A DNA stretch of 18,809 nt from Willaertia magna (Eukaryota; Heterolobosea; Eutetramitea; Acrasida; Naegleriidae), in contig CADWAF010001215.1 of NCBI GenBank assembly GCA_902984215.1, positions 1 through 18,809 on the forward strand, in the 5' to 3' direction. Positions 1 to 10,800 of the stretch are shown piece by piece. The first letter of the stretch is position 1, and every line of letters begins with the position of its first letter. Position numbers and translations under genes: made by a program. Under the pieces are notes generated by a model. The model searched no databases, was not told where the DNA came from, and worked only from the letters and a program-made list of their open reading frames with translations.

Positions 1-2
1 AA

Positions 3-950
3 AATAATGTACCAATAAAACAAGAGGAAAAGGAAAATAATTATTTTGAAAATAAATCAGCAATTAATAATAACAACAATACAAAAAACACAGTCACAAC
101 AACAACAATAATAGAAAAACAACCAATTTCAATAAAACAAGAAATTGAAGAAAATAACTCTTTCAACAAAAACCATTCAATACCCACCTTTTACCATCAA
201 AACAACAATATTAAAACAGAAAAAGAAGAAGAACAGCAAGAAGAACAAAATGAAGAAGAATCCGATGATGAAGAAGAAGATGATGATTTACCAATTTACA
301 TTCCAAAAACAAAAAGAACAACAATTAAATCTGAAGAACAATTAGAAGAGGAGGAAAGACAAGCCTTGTTGAGGGAACAAGAATTACAAGAAAGAAAGCG
401 GGAAAAAAGTATTGAGATTTTAGAAAATAGTTTACAAGAGAAACAAATAAAAGAAAAGAAGCAAGAGGCAATTGATTTGGTTGATGATACAGATAATGAT
501 TATGAGAAGGAAAGGGAAGAATGGATAGAAAGGGAGTTGAAAAGGATTGAAAGGTTTGAAAGGGAAAGGAAACAAGCCTTAGAGGAAGAGGAGGAGAGAA
601 AGGCTAGAAAGAAAAAGTATTATGAAGAGGATGTTAAGGAAAGAAAGGAAGAATCTAAAAAAGAAGAGGAAGAAAAACCAAAGATGAGGTTTATGCAAAA
701 GTATTATCATAAAGGATCTTACTTTATGGATGATGAAGAGATAGCGGCAAAGGCTAGAGAGGTTGCATTAGTTCCAACTAGTCAGGATACAATGGATTAT
801 GAAAATTTACCTAAAGTAAAACAACGTAAGAATTTTGGTAAGGCTCACCAAACGAAGTATACTCACTTAAAAGCTGAAGATACTACAGATTGGTCGTCAC
901 CTTGGTTTAAAAAAGATTCAAACTCTTCTTCTGATAGAAGAAATAAGTAG
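3..950 (+). CDS. MFAP1: MFAP1-like spliceosome component (5'-partial)
   Basis: The frame is open from the left edge (codons from base 3) to the TAG at 948-950, giving 315 visible residues. The N-terminus lies outside the window. MFAP1 is a nuclear protein of the spliceosomal tri-snRNP/B complex needed for pre-mRNA splicing. What shows it: an acidic stretch leads into LPIYIPKTKRTTI (288-326), matching the family's F/YVPKxxRxTI motif. A long Glu/Arg/Lys-rich helical region follows (about 330-690). The conserved C-terminal block then appears in order: MRFMQKYYHKGSYF (684-725), LPKVKQRKNFGKAHQTKYTHL (808-870), and DTTDWSSPW (879-905). The first 200 bases encode Asn/Thr-rich low-complexity sequence. 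The visible part has no intron. It converges on the minus-strand gene ending at 1006. The assignment rests on the C-terminal motifs and is firm; the missing start cannot be judged. Confidence 0.9.
   Translation, partial: NNVPIKQEEKENNYFENKSAINNNNNTKNTVTTTTIIEKQPISIKQEIEENNSFNKNHSIPTFYHQNNNIKTEKEEEQQEEQNEEESDDEEEDDDLPIYIPKTKRTTIKSEEQLEEEERQALLREQELQERKREKSIEILENSLQEKQIKEKKQEAIDLVDDTDNDYEKEREEWIERELKRIERFERERKQALEEEEERKARKKKYYEEDVKERKEESKKEEEEKPKMRFMQKYYHKGSYFMDDEEIAAKAREVALVPTSQDTMDYENLPKVKQRKNFGKAHQTKYTHLKAEDTTDWSSPWFKKDSNSSSDRRNK
60..120 (+). repeat. CAA/AAT-rich low-complexity coding tract
   Basis: Imperfect runs of AAT/AAC and ACA triplets encode a short Asn/Thr-rich segment in the N-terminal half of the MFAP1-like protein. 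It is coding in frame with the rest of that gene. Such triplet tracts are prone to length change by slippage and are common in AT-rich protist genes. No array of exact longer units is present. Confidence 0.5.
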
Positions 951-954
951 TTTT

Positions 955-960
955 TTTATT
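955..960 (-). promoter_or_regulatory. Possible AATAAA polyadenylation signal for the minus-strand gene
   Basis: The minus strand reads AATAAA here, 46 nt downstream of the stop codon of the unknown gene at 1006-2043 and only 5 nt from the MFAP1 stop on the other strand. Position and spacing suit a poly(A) signal. In AT-rich DNA this hexamer also arises by chance, so the call is tentative. If used, the 3' UTR of the unknown gene would reach the end of MFAP1. Confidence 0.3.
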
Positions 961-1005
961 AATAGATAGAATTACAAAATGGTAGAAATATTATTGACGT
1001 TTTTG

Positions 1006-2043
1006 TTATTTTTGATGCTGATTTAAATAGTTTAGTAGCTCCAGCATGCTTTGAGCGTCGATTTTTAGTGGGAAAATGGAATTTTTGGGTTCTGTCTCTG
1101 TACTCTCACAGTTATTGTTGAACAATTGATGATCATTTACAGATAGAGTTGGAGTGGAAGGATTGAACGTATAGTTGTCAATACTTTTCGTTTCATTGTT
1201 GTGAAATTCAGTGTTGTGTGAGTTAAGGTAGCAGTTATCTTGAAACTGGGGATTGTCTCCAAGTAACAGCTTAGTGAAGAAATTATAATGATCCATTGGT
1301 GTTATTTCAGTACTGTTGTTGTTAGTACTACAACAAGCAGTACTTAATGTTGGAAATGAAACAGGATTCGAATTTGCAAAATCAAAGGTACCGTTTGCAT
1401 TGTAAGTTTCGTTATCATTCATACTGTTACCATCTAATAAACATGCAACAAAACTTTGCAATAGTATAAAATTACGTTCAGAGAGTGACTTTAAAAACGG
1501 GCATGTGGCTTTGTTTTCTGGACTCAACACTACGTCCTTGTGTAGTAAAGGAGTGTTGTCCAAATTAATGTCATCCTTTAATTGGTGAAATTGTGTTTCT
1601 GAAGGAGTTTGACTATTGGGCATTCCCTTTCTTTTATGTTTCTTATGGAGAAAACGTGACATCATGGATTTTTGGTTGTTGCATGTTGGCAGAGTTGGCC
1701 TATTTTCGTTGCATGCCGAGAAATTGCATGTAGACGATGAAGAATTGGAATAATTGGAATTTGAACAGCATGTTTCTTTCGAAACAGCTGCAAATGTCCC
1801 ACTATTATTATTAGAACACTTTATGATATTGTTGTTACTTTCTTCATACTTTAGGACGTTGTTGTCGTTGGTATCCATGACAAAATAATACTTTTTAAAT
1901 TGATTATTATTGATTTGCTTACGTAACTTCATTAGAGTAGTTTTGTTGACCCTTCTGGTTCCAGGTGCTTTAGATTTGTTTTTGTTTTGAGCTTCTTCGG
2001 TTTCGTCCACGAAAGTAAAATCCTGTTGTTGTGCTTCAACCAT
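1006..2043 (-). CDS. Unrecognised Asn/Ser/Cys-rich protein, 345 aa
   Basis: A single uninterrupted frame runs from ATG (2043-2041) to TAA (1008-1006). I recognise no family. The N-terminus is acidic (about 1-20), then basic (about 22-50, with GTRRVNKTTLMKLRKQ), followed by a short hydrophobic/aromatic stretch, KKYYFVMDT. Residues about 65-130 are rich in Asn, Ser and Cys. A basic KHKRKG cluster near 134-139 could be a nuclear localisation signal. The rest is polar and Asn-rich with scattered cysteines (about 15 in all) in no recognisable zinc-finger spacing. There is no signal peptide or membrane segment. It is tail-to-tail with MFAP1 (55-bp gap) and divergent from the kinase gene (633 bp between starts). 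The length, the ATG with an A-rich upstream context, and the absence of stops support a real gene. A role in nucleic-acid binding is only a guess from the basic patches. Confidence 0.6.
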   Translation of the reverse strand: MVEAQQQDFTFVDETEEAQNKNKSKAPGTRRVNKTTLMKLRKQINNNQFKKYYFVMDTNDNNVLKYEESNNNIIKCSNNNSGTFAAVSKETCCSNSNYSNSSSSTCNFSACNENRPTLPTCNNQKSMMSRFLHKKHKRKGMPNSQTPSETQFHQLKDDINLDNTPLLHKDVVLSPENKATCPFLKSLSERNFILLQSFVACLLDGNSMNDNETYNANGTFDFANSNPVSFPTLSTACCSTNNNSTEITPMDHYNFFTKLLLGDNPQFQDNCYLNSHNTEFHNNETKSIDNYTFNPSTPTLSVNDHQLFNNNCESTETEPKNSIFPLKIDAQSMLELLNYLNQHQK

Positions 2044-2676
2044 TTGTGATATTCAATTAATGTAATCCAGGCCAACACAAGTTCACGCTTTTTTTCTCTC
2101 TTAGTAAGATTATTTTCTACTTTATACTTAAATTGCTTTTGTTGTGACTGCTACTCAGAATGAAGCGTTATGGGCATTAATATAGGCACAGCTAAGTGTA
2201 TTTTTAAAACGCTTAATTAGCTCAGAAGCTCGGTTATTCCAGATACATAGGGTTTTTGTCCCCTTCACCATTGGATTACCATTTCTTTAATTGACAACAG
2301 TCGAATTTGTAGAGCTTTTGTGAAAAAGGAAATTTGAGAACAGACGACAATTTTATACACTTGAAGAACGACAACACAATGCGGCGTTAGCCAAGGAATG
2401 GAAATTTAACTATAACCAATTATTACAGCAAACTTGTTTGGTCTTACATAACAAAAGGTACATGCTCCAAGTCATCAAGTTTTCTAAAAAATTGTGTCTT
2501 CCTTGTGCGAATGCACCTTTAGCTATTTAGCTATCTAGTAAAGGATAAATTTTAGTTATTACTAACAGTGTAATTATTATTACCAATAAATGAATTGATT
2601 AACTCCTGTATGATGTTTTTTCGATAATTATGGAACTGTGCACAAAGGGAAAAGGCAAATTAATCTACAGAAAAAA
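2044..2676. other. 633-bp intergenic region between divergent genes
   Basis: This is the longest stretch without an assigned gene. It separates the start codons of the minus-strand unknown gene and the plus-strand kinase, so it should hold both promoters. I see no convincing TATA element. A pyrimidine-rich run followed by TAG lies at about 2089-2104. An orphan plus-strand frame open for 68 codons (2324-2527, stop at 2528-2530) has its first in-frame ATG only at 2462. A TACTAAC-like string followed by AG lies near 2559-2568. No tRNA, inverted repeat or mobile element is apparent. Confidence 0.6.
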
Positions 2677-3860
<1,184 letters not shown>

Positions 3861-3874
3861 ATATAATAATATGC

Positions 3875-4716
3875 TTAATTCTTATATTTGGAAATGTATG
3901 TTGTAATTAGTAAATGCAAACGTTGTTTAGATTCTTCTAACTCTTCTTCTACTTCTTCAATTGAGACATTATCGTTACTATTATATATACCATTGTTTGT
4001 AGAACATTTTAGATATTCTGTTAATTGTTTTGTAAATTCCAATCGTTTCTTTCTTTTTAAGGCATACATTTCTACTTCATCAACCAGTTCTTTTATCTCA
4101 CTGTCACTTAATTGATATTTCTTTTTATTTTGTTCTTTCTTTTGTTTAGTAGATTCTTTTGTAGGATTAGCTCCATTATTAACAATTAAACCATTTTTTA
4201 TACAATATTGAGGTTTCTCTCCTTTTTTTCTTGTTTCATTTATCTTTTCAGCCAATAATTCATAATCTTTTCTTACTTGGTCTACATCTAATTTAATATC
4301 ATTAAATTGAGCTAAACTTTGAACACCTAGCATTCTTTGAGTTTGAATATAAAGTTGAGCAAAGTTTTTACCTGGCAATATTCCAGCTCTCTAAAATATA
4401 GAATGTCACAAACTTAAAATAAGAATTATATATATATACTAACCTTTATAGTACTCCAACTACCAACACCAAACTTCATTATTCCATAACGTAAAATTCT
4501 ATTTTCTTGTTCACTCCATCCCGGAGCGCCAGAAAAATTATATAAACTTTTACTTTGCACTGTTGATGTGACATATCTATTACTACCTCCACTTTTCACT
4601 ATTATTGTTTTTGATGATGAACTGCTATTATCCCCTTCGACATAATTGTTATCGGCATTACTGCCACCATTATTATTGTTGTTCTGTTCTCTATTCACAT
4701 TTCGTTTTCTTTTCAT
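3875..4716 (-). CDS. Myb/SANT-like domain protein with C-terminal coiled coil (262 aa, two exons)
   Basis: On the minus strand, exon 1 is 4716-4444 (91 codons) and exon 2 is 4390-3875. The intron 4443-4391 is 53 nt (GTTAGT...TTTTAG, phase 0). Residues 1-60 are basic then Asn/Ser-rich and probably disordered. Residues about 63-130 form a conserved module. It begins GWSEQENRILRYGIMKFG, resembling the first helices of a Myb/SANT domain with spaced tryptophans (W67, W87). It continues GILPGKN and QTQRMLGVQSLAQF. The intron falls inside this module, and splicing restores it. From memory, similar GW.....LPGK...QTQR.LG..S proteins occur in ciliated algae and trypanosomatids; I know no established function. 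The C-terminal part (186-262) is Lys/Glu-rich and likely coiled coil. DNA or chromatin binding is an inference. The gene diverges from the dynein gene with 96 bp between start codons, and its stop is 14 bp from the kinase stop. Confidence 0.78.
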
Positions 4717-4812
4717 TTTTATTCAATTTTTAAAAAATTGAAACGGCTAAGCCAGAAAAATGGCGCCAAAAAATATAATCTACAAATCTGCAGTGTAATT
4801 TTAAATAAAAAA
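4717..4812. promoter_or_regulatory. Compact bidirectional promoter between Myb-like and dynein genes
   Basis: Only 96 bp separate the two start codons, so core promoters and both 5' UTRs must fit here or reach into the genes. The outstanding element is GGCGCC at 4762-4767, flanked by A on both sides. Its minus-strand reading TTTTTTGGCGCC matches the E2F/DP consensus TTTSSCGC, and it is strikingly GC-rich in this AT-rich setting. The palindrome also contains an ATG (4760-4762) opening a 12-codon frame that ends with TAA at 4796-4798. This would be an upstream ORF for the dynein if transcription starts before it. No X-box (RFX) motif was seen. The regulatory role is inferred from sequence only. 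Confidence 0.5.
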
Positions 4813-7800
4813 ATGAAGGAAGAAGAGAATGCGGCATTAATTGAGGGGGAAAGAACCCTTAATAGAATGAAAATATTCCATGAAAGAAATGCTCCGGAGG
4901 CTATAGATATTGATAGATTGGAGGTAAGGATGATGATTAAAAGAATTATTTTTTTTTAGATCTATTGATTTTACTTAGTACAAACCTAAAAATTCTTATA
5001 GCGTTAAAACTTATAATACAATTAAACCTAAAATTCTTAAAATACCTAAAGAATTGCAACAATTTAATCGTTTGGATCCTTCTAGGAATACACTAACAAC
5101 TAAGAAAAAGTAAGTTTTTAAATTTTTAATTCATTAAATTTTTAAATTAAAAAATGTAAAGGGAAACAAGCACTACAACAAATAAACAAACAAACAAACC
5201 GGCAATAAGCCAGATTATTCAAGATAGTGATAGAAATATTATTATTGAGAAGAAAAAATCACCAATAAAAGATAAATCAAATGTAACACAAAAATTAACA
5301 ATTGTACAAAACGTTTCGGAATTAAAGAATTTAACACCTAGCGGTAGAATAGGAGCTATTCGCCCATTAACTTTAGATCAATTAGAAGAAGAAGAGAGTT
5401 ATGATCTTTCAAGTTCTCCTCTATTTTTAATTATTAGTAAAGAATTTTCAAATGAAGAAAAATATTTAATTATAAATAAGTAAGTATGAGAATGTTTTAT
5501 TGAAAAGAAAATTTATGAAATAATTTAAGATGTGAAATTGAAACTAAAAGTAAATTTCTTCCACTAGAATATTTTGATGACGAAGAAACTTTTGAGAAAT
5601 ATGACAGAAATGATATTTTGTCCGGGAAGTACAAAGTTTTTTCATTATTTTATAAAGGAAAATCAATAGATTATGAGAATGAAACAAAGAATAATTATGA
5701 GGTATGTTTTAATTAAAATACAATATTTTAAAAATTATTATTGAAATAGTGGAGAGAATGTAAAGTTTTGGAATATAATCAAGAAACAAATAGTTACTTA
5801 ATTGAATGGATGGAGGAAAGAAAGGAAATGCAACAATTTCATGAATTTCATAGGATTGAAGAAAGTGACCAAGATGGTTCTAATGACAATGTAAAATTAA
5901 AGAAATGGGTTAAAAGATTAAATTTATTAGTTGAAGGTGATGATACCTTTGATATGAGAGTTAGAACTGCCAAAATGAGAAGAAAAAAGGAAGAAGAGAA
6001 AATGTATTATTATCTTCAAATTGATAAGGTAATATCTGATGAGGATATAGATTTAAGACCATTCGAAAAACAGATAAGTGATGGGGTATTAAGGCTTGTA
6101 GCTGATGAATTCCCTGTTAGACATTTACCAATAATTGAAAGTTATGTGGATGATGCCAAAGAACACTACAAAAAGACGGTAAAGGAAGGAATATTTCTTT
6201 ATTTTCTGAATAGTGGAGAAGAGATGGAAAAATATAAGAAATATGGATGGTTTAAAGAAGAGATTAAAAAGAATAGCGTTATTGCTCCATATTTAGGTGT
6301 AGTAGAAATACCTGAGTATGATTTTATTTCAGTCTTTGAAGTGATAGAGAAGAGTATTTTCTTAATTCATGAAGAATTGATATCGGCTTTAAGTTCTATA
6401 CATTATCAACTTGAAGGATTAAGGAAGAGCTTAAATGAAGATGGAAAGGGAAATAAACTTATTGAAACGGAAGATATACCAATGCCATGTAATTTAGAAG
6501 AATTTATTTCACTTCAAAACGATGTGCTAGGAACTACAACAAAGAAACTTAAAGATGATTGGTGTCAAAAGGTTACAACAATTATACAAAATGACTTGGA
6601 TAAATTTTTCAATTTCTTTGAAGATGACATAGAGGTATTTGAAAGTTCAATGATGAAAAGATTTTTAAAATTGACAAACATAATTCTTTCCTCTCAACTA
6701 AGAGATTTTGTATACGAAGAACTTGAAAACTTTAAAGATTTCATACTTCCTTTTTCACCTATCGAAAGAGATAATTTTGATCCAAACGAAATTACGGGCT
6801 TTAGACCTTTGTTTTTAGTTCAAATAGTTGATAAAGTTTCTACTGGAGAAGGTAAGATAGACTTTCAACCACCATTAGAAACAATACTAGATGCTGTTCG
6901 AAATATATTTTTTAATGTTCTTGAAGAAACAGAATATATGGCAGGTATAGGTGAAGCTCTGTTTCCATTGTTGAGTTTGACAGTTGAACAATTTAGCATA
7001 ACCAATAACAATATCAAAGCTGAAAGTAGGACAAGGGAACTGTGGAGAATAATTGAGGGAGTTATAGTGTCTAACTTTAAAGAGCCAAAATACTTGCTTG
7101 AATTATATCAGAAATACCAAAGCTTCTTAGCTTTAAGTGACAACCACGCACAACAATTTTTCGAAGAAAACAAATCAAAGTTGGAGTTTTCTGCTTTCTT
7201 GCATTCCGTTAGAAAGGAATTAAATAGACTAAATACTGCTGCAAACGAGGTCAGTAATGTTTCTTCAGATAATGTTAATTTCAGTTTGCTTGGGGTTGAC
7301 TGTACATCTATAAAGCAAGCTTTATCCAGCAAAACAACAGGATCGGCTAATGAATTAATGAGATTATTAACACAATGGGGTACAGAAGAGAGTAAGAAAA
7401 TCACAGATAAGTTTACTGCAATATTTGAAAAAATACAAATAATACCACAAAATGCAGAAGAAATGGATGAGCTAAGGCGCTATTTATTGGAGTGTTCAAA
7501 AGAGATAGAAACTTTACAACAACAGTTTGCTCAAGTGAAATCCAGTTTTACTCTTTTATCAGAATTTTCATTTGAATTCCCTAATGATGTTTTTTCAATA
7601 TATGTAGATACTCACACTTGGCCTAGAAAGGTATATGGAGTTCTAGAAGATTCTAATATAAGATTAGAAGAAGATAAAAGAAAATTCATGGATGAACTTT
7701 ATAAAGATATTTCTTTACTTACCAAAAATTTGGAAGAATATACAAAGGAGTTAGCTTCATTTTCTGATTTTAATGATCTAGAAAATAAGGTTGAAGAATA

Positions 7801-10800
7801 CTATGAAAAAGTAAAAGAAATGGATGAAAAAATCAATGAATCTAAGAAAAATGCCGAATTGTACAATAGTAGAGAAAAAATGTTTAACCTTAATACAACC
7901 GAATTTGCCAAATTAAAAGATTTGGAAAAAACCTTTAAACCTTACAATGATTTATGGTCTACTGCATACGAAAAGGCACAACTATTCCCCAAGTGGAACG
8001 AGGGTGTATTTATGTTGTTGAATCCTGATCAAATAGAAGAAAGTCTTGCAAAGTGGACTACTAATATCAGAAATTTGGACAAGGCCTTGTCAGCCAAGGA
8101 TACTGTAGCAAAGGAAATAACCAAACAACTTAAGCATGAAATCTCTGATTTTAAAAAACATATGCCATTAATTAAGGCTCTAAGAAATGAAGGATTAAGA
8201 CAAAGGCACTGGAAGAAAATTGTTAATTTACCTGTTGAATTTGGAAAATCCAATTCTTCTTTGGATATAGAATTGATTAATACCATGAATTTAGGAGATT
8301 TTGTTAATATAGGTTTTGAAGAAAGACCTATATTAGAAAAAATTATTGAGATTTCTGATAATGCAAGCAAAGAAGCAGTAATTTCTCGTAACTTAGAAAA
8401 GATGTATGGACAATGGAGAAATATCAATTTTCATTTGGATAAATATTTTAATACTTACAAACTAGTAGAATTGGACGAATTACAACAATTATTAGATGAA
8501 CAAATTGTTATGACACAAGCAATGAGAGCATCACCTTACGTCAAAGAATTAGAAACTGAAGTTATTGCTTGGGAAAATAAACTACTGGAAAGAAGTGATA
8601 TCATGACAGAATGGATTAAATGTCAAGTTGGATATTTGTATTTAGAGCCAATCTTTACTTCTCAAGATATAGCAGCTCAATTACCAGATGAAGCTACGAA
8701 GTTTGGTATGGTAGACAAATTATGGAAAAACGTTATGGATAATGCATACAAAACTAAGGTTGTAGCCCAAGTTATTTCAGATGAAAACTTAAAAGAAAAC
8801 TTTGAAACTGCAAACAAAAGATTGGACCAAATCCATGCTGGCTTGAAACAATATTTAGAAACAAAGAGGAGATCATTTCCTAGATTTTACTTTTTATCAG
8901 ATGACGAATTGCTTGAAATATTATCTGAAACAAAAGACCCAACTAGAGTACAACCTCATTTAAAGAAATGTTTTGAAGGTATTGACAAATTAGAGTTTAC
9001 TGAAGATGGTAGAATAGTTGCTATGTTAAGTAAACAAGGTGAGAAAATAGCTTTTACAAAGCCTGTTATACCATCTGAAAAGAATGGTAGAGTGGAACTT
9101 TGGTTACTTGAAGTGGAAACTGAAATGAAGGTAGCCCTAAGGCATGTAATTGAACAATCTATTAATGCCTATGGCCAGGTAGCAGGAAGTATAGAGAAAA
9201 GAAGTCAGTGGATATTGACTTGGCCTGGACAAGTAGTGTTGACTGTTGGTCAGTTGTTTTGGACTAAAGAAGTTGAAGAGGCGATCAAAATTCAGGGAGT
9301 GAAGGGTATACAAAGATATTTTACAAAATTAACAAAACAACAAAAGGCTTTGATTGAACTCGTTAGAGGTGAAGACTTAACTTTGCTGCAAAGTATTACA
9401 TTAGGTGCATTAGTTGTCATTGATGTACATGCAAGAGATGTTGTTGCAAACCTTGTAAAAGAAGAGGTGAGTGATATCGCAGATTTTGAGTGGCAGAGTC
9501 AACTACGATATTACTGGGAGGAATTACCTAAAGAAACCCCTAATTCTAATACTCCTAAATTATCTACCCAAGGATCATCAAATAACCTTGTAGATTCGCA
9601 ATGTCACATTTTGGTAAGGCAAATTACTGCTGTCATAAACTATGGTTATGAGTATTTGGGTAATAATCCCAGACTTGTTATAACTCCTTTAACTGACAGA
9701 TGTTACAGAACACTCACGGGTGCCTTACAATTATATAAGGGAGGTGCTCCTGAAGGCCCAGCTGGTACAGGAAAAACAGAAACCACTAAAGACTTGGCTA
9801 AAGCAGTTGCTAAACATTGTGTAGTCTATAATTGTTCAGATACATTAACTTATGAATCCATGGCTCAGTTCTTCAGAGGTTTGGCATCAAGCGGTGCATG
9901 GTCATGTTTCGATGAATTTAACAGAATTGAGTTAGAGGTGTTATCTGTTGTTGCACAACAAATACAAAATATTCAAATGGCTGTTGCAAGTAGAGCCACT
10001 AGATTCATTTTTGAGGATATGGAAATATCTATGAATCCTCAGTGCGCCATATTTATTACAATGAACCCTGGTTATGCTGGTAGATCAGAATTACCAGATA
10101 ATTTAAAAGCTTTGTTTCGTCCAGTTGCTATGATGATTCCTGATTATGCTCTAATTGCTGAGATTTCTCTTTTCTCTTATGGATTTCTGGAAGGAAGAAA
10201 ATTAGCTAGAAAAATAGTTACTACTTACAAATTATGTAGTGAACAATTATCTTCTCAAGATCACTATGACTATGGTATGAGAGCTGTGAAAGCAGTTTTA
10301 GTAAGGGCTGGTACATTAAAGCGTCAATTCCCTGACATGGACGAAGAACAACTCATGTTGAAAGCTCTTACTGATGTAAATTTACCAAAGTTTGTCTCTC
10401 ATGATATTACTTTGTTTGAAGGTATTATTTCAGATTTATTTCCAGGTGTCAAGCAACAATCTGTTGATTATGCTGAATTAAATAACGCCGTTTTAGCCAC
10501 ATGCAAAGAGATGAATCTACAACCAGTACCATTTTTCTTGGAAAAAATTATCCAACTACATGAAATGATCATAGTTAGACATGGGTTGATGCTTGTGGGA
10601 TATCCAATGTCAGGAAAAACATCTTCATATAGAGTATTGAAGTCAGCCTTAGAAAAAACTGGAGAAAAGGTAAAGATTTGTGTTTTATCTCCTAAGGCTG
10701 TTACGCTTCATCAATTATATGGGTATAAGGATACCAAAACAAAGGAATGGAAGGATGGTGTACTTGCTATTCATTTTGAGAAGCTAAGTATAATGCCTGA

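Noticed and set aside
145..345. A lysine-rich plus-strand frame from 145.
   Set aside because: It is a shadow of the MFAP1 frame (codons from base 3), which carries the conserved motifs.
2208..2282. A tRNA-like start (TTAGCTCAGAAG...) in the intergenic region.
   Set aside because: The D-stem GCTC has no GAGC partner at the right distance, no GTTCRANNC T-loop follows, and the acceptor ends do not pair.
3888..4115. A plus-strand frame of 75 codons.
   Set aside because: It is antisense to the C-terminal coding region of the Myb-like gene, which reads through with good protein character.
4738..4812. Extension of the dynein reading frame upstream of 4813.
   Set aside because: The frame is open but contains no ATG before 4813, and it would consume the promoter shared with the divergent gene.
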